A DNA stretch of 11,863 nucleotides from Nitrosotalea sp. (GTDB lineage: Archaea > Thermoproteota > Nitrososphaeria > Nitrososphaerales > Nitrosopumilaceae): the NCBI GenBank assembly GCA_031296345.1, contig JARLFW010000093.1, positions 1 to 11,863 of the forward strand. Reading direction: 5' to 3'. This document shows, piece by piece, positions 1 to 6,300 of the stretch (position 1 is its first letter; the number at the start of each line of letters is the position of its first letter). The position numbers and the translations under genes were made by a program. A model generated the notes under the pieces. That model ran no database searches. It was not told where the DNA came from and worked only from the letters and a program-made list of their open reading frames with translations.

Positions 1-110
1 AATCTTAGTCCAGTCTTTGCTGAAACTGCAATTATTGATACAATTGCAATTGCAAGTACTAGAGCTGCGATTGGTCCAAACTCTGGAACTATCTGTGTAC
101 CGATTATCTC
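1..110. repeat. Tail repeat, copy 1 (anchor-encoding end)
   Basis: Matches 2060-2169 with two mismatches (positions 89 and 102); the first 88 bases are identical. It encodes the C-terminal anchor of PEFG copy 1. The repeat is cut by the window start. Confidence 0.9.
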
Positions 111-875
111 AATCTTCTCAGATCCTGCTTGGAATGGAATTGTGATATTCCTTGTGTCGTTAGTGGGTGACTCTGTAAACTGTTGTACTTGTTCACCATC
201 TATCATGACTGCAAAGACGCTGTCGGTTGTACCACTTTTTGCATCGAGTACTGATCTTGGAATGTTAAGAGTGATCTGACCGTCATTATCTGCTTGCATT
301 TGAACAGCAAGAGTCTTAGATGCGGTGTTCAATGTTACTCCAGAAACTGTTCCTCCATCAATACTGTAATCAATACAGTACAATTCGCTACCTATTGTAG
401 CTGAAAGCTGCTGTGGTGTACAACTATTGTTTGTAACTGCGCCGCCAGGAAGTGAAAATTGTGTTGTTGTTGAAAGTAATCCTTGTTGAGCTCCTGCTTG
501 AACATAAATGGTATACATTCCACCTGAAGACCATAATGGACTTGAAGTGTTGATTTTATCTTGGAAGTTGCCATTGTTGTCCAATGTTAGCTGATTTACT
601 TGTACAATTTTTCCTGTCGGATCAGAAACTTTCATTGTAACAGCCTGTCCTGCTATTGAATTTTGGACATGTCCTGTAACAATTACTATTGACTGTCTGT
701 CGTAAACATCTTTGTCGGTTGACACTGCGATTGGCAGAATTTGTTGAGACCCAGTACCAGGGCTGTTTTGGCTTGAACTTGTATCTACTGCTGATTGAGC
801 AAATACAGGAATGATGCCTATTACAGCTGCTGTAACAAGAATTGCGATCAACGCATATTCTTTATGAGTACTCAT
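1..875 (-). CDS. PEFG-CTERM surface protein, copy 1 (3' end cut off by window)
   Basis: Exported, membrane-anchored surface protein of unknown function. I translated 291 complete codons from ATG at 873-875 with no stop; by comparison with its neighbours only about five residues are missing at the window edge. Residues 1-26 are a signal peptide (basic H4/K5, hydrophobic core, likely cleavage after VFA). Residues about 48-142 form a beta-rich, Ig-like module containing VSTDKDVYD and MYTIYVQAG; residues about 155-260 form a second beta-rich module. PEFG lies at 264-267, followed by a hydrophobic helix and a basic tail, the thaumarchaeal archaeosortase-type sorting signal. Cys152 and Cys167 could pair outside the cell. 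Sequons at N239 and N243 may be glycosylated. Same two-module plan as copy 3. The sorting enzyme is not in this window. The class is clear; the specific role (S-layer associated, adhesion or other) is unknown. Confidence 0.88.
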   Translation of the reverse strand, partial: MSTHKEYALIAILVTAAVIGIIPVFAQSAVDTSSSQNSPGTGSQQILPIAVSTDKDVYDRQSIVIVTGHVQNSIAGQAVTMKVSDPTGKIVQVNQLTLDNNGNFQDKINTSSPLWSSGGMYTIYVQAGAQQGLLSTTTQFSLPGGAVTNNSCTPQQLSATIGSELYCIDYSIDGGTVSGVTLNTASKTLAVQMQADNDGQITLNIPRSVLDAKSGTTDSVFAVMIDGEQVQQFTESPTNDTRNITIPFQAGSEKIEIIGTQIVPEFGPIAALVLAIAIVSIIAVSAKTGLR

Positions 876-923
876 CTTATTTGCGATTAAGAAGCAAGAC
901 TATTTATGTATATTTAAAAAAAA
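832..923. repeat. Head repeat, copy 1 (signal peptide, leader, promoter)
   Basis: Positions 832-890 match 1937-1995 with one mismatch, covering the first codons of the signal peptide and the leader. After ten largely different bases (891-900), identity resumes at 901-920 through the TATA box. Confidence 0.88.
904..918 (-). promoter_or_regulatory. TATA-box promoter of PEFG copy 1
   Basis: On the minus strand this reads TTTAAATATACATAA, preceded by a run of T. It lies 29 bases from the start codon at 875. An archaeal TATA box normally sits about 25 bases before the start site, which puts transcription at about 888-890 with a leader near 13-15 nt and no visible Shine-Dalgarno. The same 15 bases occur at the same distance before copy 2. 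Start site is inferred. Confidence 0.7.
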
Positions 924-1124
924 TTCTGTTATCCAGTCAAGACTGTTATTCATCTTTACCGATCGACCATAAATTATATTTGCTAATTTAGAATGTGAAA
1001 ACTCATCTTTTCAAATGAATCTTCCTTTCATGTTGTACTTGATTTACACTTTAGATTATTTGGAATAATTTTTTAATTATGCGATTTTCTTGTTTTTTGT
1101 TTTTATACTGTGTTTGAAGGTGTT

Positions 1125-1153
1125 AATCATGTTTGGACGTAATTAACATGATT
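1125..1153. repeat. Perfect 9-bp inverted repeat with 11-nt loop
   Basis: AATCATGTT at 1125-1133 is the exact reverse complement of AACATGATT at 1145-1153. It sits in the middle of the gap, away from any stop codon, so it does not look like a terminator of a neighbouring gene. It could be an operator-like site, a hairpin in an unseen small RNA, or chance in AT-rich DNA. Confidence 0.45.
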
Positions 1154-1404
1154 GAATCTACAAAATATGTTTTAGAATTGATTTAATACTTGATTTCATT
1201 TGTTATTTTTTACAACATACTACAGTGTACACATATTTTCATTTACTGTTGAATGATATTTTGATGCATGAGATTACCTTTACCATCATTTGTGATTATG
1301 CAAACTCTGGAATTATACTGTATTCTGAATTATGGTTATTGGTTATCTGTATTCTCAATCGATTTGCTCAATTTTGTTGATGTTCTCATGTGGAGAAAAT
1401 TTCC

Positions 1405-1534
1405 TAAAAAATGAAAAAGTAGAGAGTTCTAGTATTTTGGCATTAGTCTTAGTCCAGTCTTTGCTGAAACTGCAATTATTGATACAATTGCAATTGCAAG
1501 TACTAGAGCTGCGATTGGTCCAAATTCTGGAATT
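1405..1534. repeat. Tail repeat, copy 2 (anchor plus terminator)
   Basis: Matches 2020-2149 over 130 bases with two mismatches (1446 and 1525). It includes the noncoding T-tract terminator, the stop codon and the whole PEFG-helix-tail coding part. Identity extends through silent positions, so protein-level selection alone does not explain it. Confidence 0.92.
1406..1419 (-). terminator. T-tract terminator of PEFG copy 2
   Basis: On the minus strand, 10 bases after the copy 2 stop codon, the sequence is CTTTTTCATTTTTT (T5 and T6 runs). Archaeal RNA polymerase terminates at U-rich tracts without needing a hairpin. The identical tract follows copy 3, so it belongs to the shared tail repeat. Function is inferred. 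Confidence 0.55.
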
Positions 1535-1980
1535 ACTGGTGCTTCACCTGCGAGTTGGAATAAAGCTGAATTGACTCTTCCTTGTTCGCTTCCTTGCTGT
1601 ACATATACTGTGTATGATCCATTCTCAAACCATAGATTGCCACCGGTGCTTACTGTTGTAGTAAAGTCTCCATTGTTATCAAGGCTTACTTGAGCTGTTG
1701 TTGCTACATTGCCGGATGGACTAGTTATCTTGATAGCCACATCTTGTCCCGGATATGGATTTGCAACATGTCCAGTGATCACAATTTTTGAATTGTGATC
1801 GTAAACTGGTTTATCAGTTGTCACCGAAATTGCTACTGATGGTATCTGTTGAATGTTGCTTGTGTCATTACAGTCAGGGCATGCTAAGTATGGGTTGTTT
1901 GATGCAAAAGCTGGAACTACACCTACTATAGCTGCCGTAGCAAGAATTGCGATCAACGCATATTCTTTATGAGTACTCAT
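1429..1980 (-). CDS. PEFG-CTERM surface protein, copy 2 (short, single module)
   Basis: Complete 183-residue exported protein of unknown function. The signal peptide (1-26, likely cleavage after AFA) is almost identical to that of copy 1. The mature N-terminus carries C34-P-D-C37, then a beta-rich, Ig-like module at about 48-145 (VTTDKPVYD, GSYTVYVQQG). The second module seen in copies 1 and 3 is absent, and the protein passes directly to PEFG at 151-154, a hydrophobic helix (about 156-172) and the tail ending MPKY. Sequons at N38 and N120 are possible glycosylation sites. The start is supported by the identical promoter-to-ATG spacing in copy 1. It has its own promoter and terminator, so it is probably transcribed alone. 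The CxxC could bind metal or form a disulfide; the sequence does not decide. Confidence 0.92.
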   Translation of the reverse strand: MSTHKEYALIAILATAAIVGVVPAFASNNPYLACPDCNDTSNIQQIPSVAISVTTDKPVYDHNSKIVITGHVANPYPGQDVAIKITSPSGNVATTAQVSLDNNGDFTTTVSTGGNLWFENGSYTVYVQQGSEQGRVNSALFQLAGEAPVIPEFGPIAALVLAIAIVSIIAVSAKTGLRLMPKY

Positions 1981-2026
1981 CTTATTTGCGATTAAGCAGA
2001 ATGGATATTTATGTATATTTAAAAAA
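1937..2026. repeat. Head repeat, copy 2 (signal peptide, leader, promoter)
   Basis: Partner of 832-923 at a constant offset of 1105 bases. Copy 3 lacks this head: its signal peptide and promoter are different. Confidence 0.88.
2009..2023 (-). promoter_or_regulatory. TATA-box promoter of PEFG copy 2
   Basis: Minus-strand TTTAAATATACATAA, the same sequence and the same 29-base distance to the start codon (1980) as in copy 1. The leader next to the ATG (1981-1995) is also identical to copy 1, while the ten bases at 1996-2005, between leader and TATA box, differ. The box runs directly out of the T-tract that ends copy 3. Confidence 0.7.
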
Positions 2027-2169
2027 TGAAAAAGTAGAGAGTTCTAGTATTTTGGCATTAATCTTAGTCCAGTCTTTGCTGAAACTGCAATTATTGATAC
2101 AATTGCAATTGCAAGTACTAGAGCTGCGATTGGTCCAAACTCTGGAATTATCTGTGTACCAATTATCTC
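2020..2169. repeat. Tail repeat, copy 3 (anchor plus terminator)
   Basis: The reference copy: 2020-2149 pairs with 1405-1534 and 2060-2169 pairs with 1-110. Beyond these limits the three genes diverge sharply. Confidence 0.92.
2021..2034 (-). terminator. T-tract terminator of PEFG copy 3
   Basis: Minus-strand CTTTTTCATTTTTT starting about 10 bases after the copy 3 stop, identical to the tract behind copy 2. Its last three T residues are the first bases of the copy 2 TATA box, so termination and the next promoter share bases. Terminator function is inferred from the poly-T rule for archaea. Confidence 0.55.
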
Positions 2170-2967
2170 TATTTCCTGAGTTCCATCCGTAAATGGAATT
2201 GATAGAGTTCTATCGGTTGTTGTCTTGCTTGTCTCTTGGAAATCCGTATTCTCTTGGCCGTCGTTTAATATGTAGAAGTGGTCATCTTGGCCATTTACTT
2301 GTGCGTCAATAAGTCCTCTTGGGAGTGTTACTGTTAATACTCCATCTCCAGTGGTCTGTATTGATACTATAAGTGACTTTGATTGTACGTCAGCCTTTAT
2401 GCCCAGGACTTTGCCATTGGTTATGCTATATTGCACAGAAAGGTCTGTACCGTCCACTTTCATAGTATTTCCAGCCTGTCCTTGTCCACCAGCAGAACCG
2501 GCGAATTGGAAGGTTGTCTGAGCTGTTCTATCCTGACTACCAAACTGTACCATTACCGAGTATGCACCTGCGGCTTGCCATAGAGGACCTGTAGCCTTTA
2601 GTGTTGTTGAATAGGTTCTATCAGATCCTAGAGGAATTTGGTCAAATTTGACAATGTTTCCTATTGGACTTTTGACTATGACAGTGATCGGTGTATCAGT
2701 AATGTAATCTTGTGTACTTCCTGATATTGTAATCACATCACCATCATTGTATGAAGTCTTGTCAGTTGTTACGATGATTGCACCTGTAGCCTGACCGGTG
2801 AGTGTACTTGTTGGTGTAGGACTTGTTGTATTTCCAGATGTAGCAATTGTAGAATTTGATGTGCCTGCTGGATTCTGTATAGCGTATGGAGAAGCAAAAA
2901 CGGGCATTACTCCTATAGCGCAAAGCAGAATTGCAAGTAACGCAAATCCTTTAAAGCGAGTACTCAT
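2044..2967 (-). CDS. PEFG-CTERM surface protein, copy 3 (two modules)
   Basis: Complete 307-residue exported protein of unknown function, probably displayed on the cell surface. Residues 1-25 are a signal peptide (R4/K6, hydrophobic core, likely cleavage after VFA) that differs from the one shared by copies 1 and 2. A Thr/Ser/Asn-rich linker (about 35-62, sequons N38 and N46) looks suited to glycosylation. A beta-rich Ig-like module spans about 64-155, then a Gly/Gln-rich hinge (about 157-166) and a second beta-rich module at about 170-270 that aligns with copy 1 (LTVTLPRGLIDA against ITLNIPRSVLDA). PEFG is at 275-278, followed by the membrane helix and tail ending MPKY. It diverges from rpoH across a 171-base promoter region. 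Family assignment is firm; the function is not recognisable. Confidence 0.93.
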   Translation of the reverse strand: MSTRFKGFALLAILLCAIGVMPVFASPYAIQNPAGTSNSTIATSGNTTSPTPTSTLTGQATGAIIVTTDKTSYNDGDVITISGSTQDYITDTPITVIVKSPIGNIVKFDQIPLGSDRTYSTTLKATGPLWQAAGAYSVMVQFGSQDRTAQTTFQFAGSAGGQGQAGNTMKVDGTDLSVQYSITNGKVLGIKADVQSKSLIVSIQTTGDGVLTVTLPRGLIDAQVNGQDDHFYILNDGQENTDFQETSKTTTDRTLSIPFTDGTQEIEIIGTQIIPEFGPIAALVLAIAIVSIIAVSAKTGLRLMPKY

Positions 2968-2991
2968 CCTGGTTGGAAATGATTATTTTTG

Positions 2992-3000
2992 CTATTTAAA
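2992..3000 (-). promoter_or_regulatory. TATA-box promoter of PEFG copy 3
   Basis: Minus-strand TTTAAATAG, centred about 29 bases before the start codon at 2967. With the usual archaeal spacing transcription would begin at or within a few bases of the ATG, so the mRNA is probably leaderless, unlike copies 1 and 2. The box core TTTAAATA is shared with those copies. Confidence 0.6.
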
Positions 3001-3053
3001 GTTGCGGAAAAAATTGTTGACAAAAGGTACTAAATTTGGCACGCTTCCAATTA

Positions 3054-3064
3054 GATATATATTA
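3054..3064 (+). promoter_or_regulatory. TATA-box promoter of the rpoH-rpoB-rpoA operon
   Basis: GATATATATTA in the divergent region, about 54 bases from the opposing TATA box of the surface protein gene. The predicted start near 3085 leaves a leader of roughly 54 nt before rpoH, longer than the leaders inferred for the surface protein genes. A small GGTG/CACC inverted repeat at 3072-3083 lies at the expected initiation point; its role is unknown. Confidence 0.6.
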
Positions 3065-3124
3065 ACCTCTCGGTGGATTCACCTTAGTTTGTGGATTAGT
3101 TATGCGTTTACAGCTAATGTTGAA

Positions 3125-3130
3125 AGGAGA
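3125..3130 (+). promoter_or_regulatory. Shine-Dalgarno site of rpoH
   Basis: AGGAGA within AAAGGAGAT, with GGAG ending nine bases before the ATG at 3139. It fixes the rpoH start. The next two genes, rpoB and rpoA, have no comparably strong site and rely on overlapping stop and start codons. Confidence 0.7.
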
Positions 3131-3138
3131 TTTTAATC

Positions 3139-3390
3139 ATGATAAGTAAGAAAGAGAAAATACTCATTCCAGATCATATCTATGTCCCAAAACATGAGAT
3201 AATCAATAAAGATGAAGCAATGAAAGTTATTGAAAAATATCATACAAAGCCTACTGAAATGCCGCTAATCTTTGTAAGTGATCCAGCCATTAGAGGTTTA
3301 GGAGTAAAACCCGGTGATATGATAAAAATTACAAGAAAGAGTCCTACTGCTGGTGAGAGTCTCTACTATAGGTATGTGGTGGAAGAATAA
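3139..3390 (+). CDS. rpoH: DNA-directed RNA polymerase subunit H (RpoH/Rpb5-like)
   Basis: Small subunit of the archaeal RNA polymerase, equivalent to the C-terminal domain of eukaryotic Rpb5, which sits on the jaw of the enzyme near downstream DNA. The 83 residues match the usual archaeal length. Recognisable blocks are the N-terminal YVPKHE, the central DPAIRGLGVKPGD (about 49-61) and the C-terminal RKSPTAGE followed by YYRYVV. The start is supported by a strong Shine-Dalgarno site. It is first in the operon, and its TAA stop shares one base with the ATG of rpoB, so the two are probably translationally coupled. Nothing is missing or unusual. Confidence 0.97.
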   Translation: MISKKEKILIPDHIYVPKHEIINKDEAMKVIEKYHTKPTEMPLIFVSDPAIRGLGVKPGDMIKITRKSPTAGESLYYRYVVEE

Positions 3391-6300
3391 TGGTAAATAT
3401 TTCAAATAAACGCTGGCCTATTGTTCAAGATATTCTAAAGAGAGAAGGAATTGCAAGACAACATCTTAACTCATATGATGAATTTCTTGAAAGAGGACTT
3501 CAAAGTATTATCGATGAAGTCGGACATATTGAAATTGAAAGTGCTGAATATCCGTATAAAATTCAACTTGGTAAAGTAAAACTTCAACAACCACGTATGA
3601 TGGAGTTGGATGGATCAATTACTCATATTGCACCAATGGAAGCACGATTAAGAAATGTCACTTATGCTTCGCCTATAATGCTTGAAGCAAGTGTTGTAGA
3701 AGATGGAAAAATTCTTGAATCAAGATACATTCACATCGGAGATATGCCAGTGATGGTAAGATCTAATGCATGTATATTGCATAATCTTTCTGAACAAAAA
3801 CTTGTAGAACATGGTGAAGATCCAAACGATCCTGGTGGTTACTTTATCATAAATGGTTCAGAGAGAGTTATAGTAGGACTAGAAGATCTTTCTTACAACA
3901 AAATTATTGTAGACAAAGAAACTGTTGGTGGTAATACTGTTTTCAAAGCCAAGGTTTATTCTTCTATAGTTGGTTATCGTGCAAAACTAGAATTGATAAT
4001 GAAAAATGACGGTCTTATTGTTGCAAAGATTCCTGGCTCTCCTGTCGATATTCCTGTAGTTACTTTAATGCGAGCATTAGGTCTAGAGTCAGATAGAGAA
4101 ATTGCTGCTTCTGTATCTCTAGTAGATAATATTCAAGATGAGCTTGAAGGCTCGTTTGAAAAATCAGGTGATGTACCAACTGCAAAAGATGCTATTGTCT
4201 ACATTAGTAAGAGAATTGCACCTGGTATGCTTGAAGAGTTCCAAATTAAGAGAGCTGAGACATTACTTGACTGGGGTCTTCTCCCACATCTTGGTAAACA
4301 TCCTGATAACAGAAAAGAAAAAGCACTCTTTCTAGGTGAAGCTACATGCAAATTAATTGAATTAAAGTTAGGATGGATTTCACCTGATGATAAAGATCAT
4401 TATGGAAATAAAGTGATAAAATTTGCAGGTCAAATGCTTGCTGATCTTTTCAGAACAGCATTTAGAAATTTGGTTCGTGACATGAAATATCAACTAGAAA
4501 GATCAGGACAGAAGAGAGGAATTAATGCAGTAGCGGCTGCTGTTAGACCTGGAATTGTTACTGATAAAATGAATAATGCTATTGCAACTGGAAATTGGGG
4601 TAGAGGTAGAGTTGGTGTAACTCAACTTCTTGATAGAACTAACTATCTTTCAACTATTAGTCATCTTAGAAGAATTCAATCACCTTTGAGCAGAAGTCAG
4701 CCTAATTTTGAAGCTAGAGATCTTCATGCTACACACTTTGGTAGAATATGTCCAAGTGAAACTCCTGAGGGTTCAAATTGTGGACTAGTAAAGAACTTGG
4801 CTTTGTCAGCAATAATTTCTGTTAATGTTCCATCTGAGGATATAATTGAAAAACTCTATGATTTGGGTGTAACCTATGTCTCTGATGCAAAAGATGAATT
4901 GAAAAAAGAGGGAACTAGAGTTTTTGTTGATGGTAGATTAATTGGGTACTTTAAAGACGGACAGAAGCTTGTTGACTCGTTAAGAGACCTCCGAAGAAAT
5001 TTCAAGATTCATCCACACGTTGGAATTTTCTTGTATCAATCTAGTTTTGAAGGATCGACTAAGAGACTCTATGTCAACTGTAATGCTGGAAGAGTATTAC
5101 GTCCTCTAATTGTAATTAAAGATAATAAAATTCTCTTGACACAAGAATTAATTGATAAAGTTAGTAAGAAATTCCTTTCATGGACAGATTTGTTGCATAT
5201 GGGAATAATTGAATTGGTAGATGCTAATGAAGAAGAAAACTCTTACATTGCAATTGATGAAACTGATATCAAGAAACACACTCACATGGAAGTATTCCCA
5301 TCTGCAATTCTAGGTGCTGGTGCATCAATAATTCCATATCCTGAACATAATCAATCTCCAAGAAATACTTACGAGTCAGCAATGGCAAAACAAAGCCTAG
5401 GTTTCTCAACTCCGCTTATGAATGCAAGTACATATGTCAGACAACACCTTATGCTTTATCCACAGACTCCAATTGTTAATACCAAAGCAATGGGTCTTCT
5501 AGGACTTGAGGACAGACCTGCTGGTCAGAATTGTGTTGTTGCAGTATTACCATTTGACGGTTATAACATTGAAGATGCTATTGTCCTAAGTAAATCTTCA
5601 ATTGATAGAGGACTTGGTAGAACATTCTTCTACAGAATCTATGAGGCTGAAGCAAAACAATATCCTGGAGGTATGCGGGATAATTTCGAGATTCCAACTG
5701 CAGAAGGAAATATTCGTGGATTTAGAGGAGACAAGGCATATAGATTATTAGAAGAAGATGGTGTGATTGCAACCGAATCAACAGTACAGGGTGGAGATAT
5801 ACTAATTGGAAAAACAAGTCCACCGAGATTCATGGAAGAGTATAGAGAATTTGAAGTAAAGGGACCATATCGAAGAGATACATCAATCGGAGTCAGACCA
5901 TCTGAAAATGGAGTAGTTGACACGGTTGTCATGACTCAATCACATGACGGAGGTAGAATGTATAAAATTAGAGTAAGAGATCTTAGAATTCCAGAAATCG
6001 GTGATAAATTTGCATCAAGACATGGTCAGAAGGGTGTAGTCGGATTACTTGTCAATCACGAAGATCTTCCATATACTGCAGATGGAGTTGTTCCAGATGT
6101 TATGATTAATCCACATGCTTTCCCATCAAGAATGACAGTTGGAATGTTTCTAGAATCTGTAACAGGAAAAGCTGCAGCATTACGTGGAAGCAAAATGGAT
6201 GGCTCTGCTTTTGTTGGAGAGAAACTTGAAGATGTAAAAGGAGTTTTAGAACAAAATGGATTCAAGTATTCTGGAAAAGAAGTAATGTATGATGGACGAA

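Larger units (their letters stand above)
876..1428. other. Long AT-rich intergenic region between PEFG copies 1 and 2
   Basis: About 550 bases without a convincing gene. The left end (876-923) is the leader and promoter of copy 1. The right end (1405-1428) is the terminator-bearing repeat behind copy 2. Between them the DNA is AT-rich with T-rich runs near 1069-1107, an inverted repeat at 1125-1153, and at about 1301-1316 a 16-base match to the part of copy 3 that encodes the PEFG motif. That match reads SIIPEFA then a stop on the minus strand, so it may be the remains of a fourth copy. I saw no tRNA- or rRNA-like sequence and no ORF with a recognisable product. An unannotated small RNA cannot be excluded. 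Confidence 0.6.

Noticed and set aside
392..574. Minus-strand ORF inside PEFG copy 1
   Set aside because: Out-of-frame shadow of a longer frame that has a signal peptide, modules and PEFG tail and stays open from 875 to the window edge.
924..1404. tRNA, small ORF or plus-strand terminator in the gap
   Set aside because: No T-arm-like sequence; the short frames (for example from ATG 1016) have only a few codons to stop; T-rich runs have no upstream plus-strand gene to terminate.
1332..1574. Plus-strand ORF rich in Leu and Gln
   Set aside because: It is the antisense of the PEFG tail repeat; the same peptide reappears at 1947-2192 for the same reason. No start signal or family match.
1..2169. 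Repeats considered as CRISPR or insertion-sequence ends
   Set aside because: The repeats are long, coding, few, and each belongs to a gene end; there are no regular spacers, terminal inverted repeats or transposase.
2905..2967. Possible lipobox (LLCAIG) in the signal peptide of copy 3
   Set aside because: The cysteine (C16) sits in the middle of the hydrophobic core and the residue before it is Leu rather than Gly/Ala/Ser; a normal VFA cleavage site follows.
2798..3136. Plus-strand ORF of 112 codons ending just before rpoH
   Set aside because: It is antisense to the signal-peptide end of copy 3 and runs through the divergent promoter region; its composition is not protein-like.
5639..5932. 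Antisense ORFs within rpoB and rpoA (also 6056-6331, 7642-7975, 9023-9214, 9988-10509)
   Set aside because: Shadows of strongly conserved coding sequence; no start signals and no recognisable domains.
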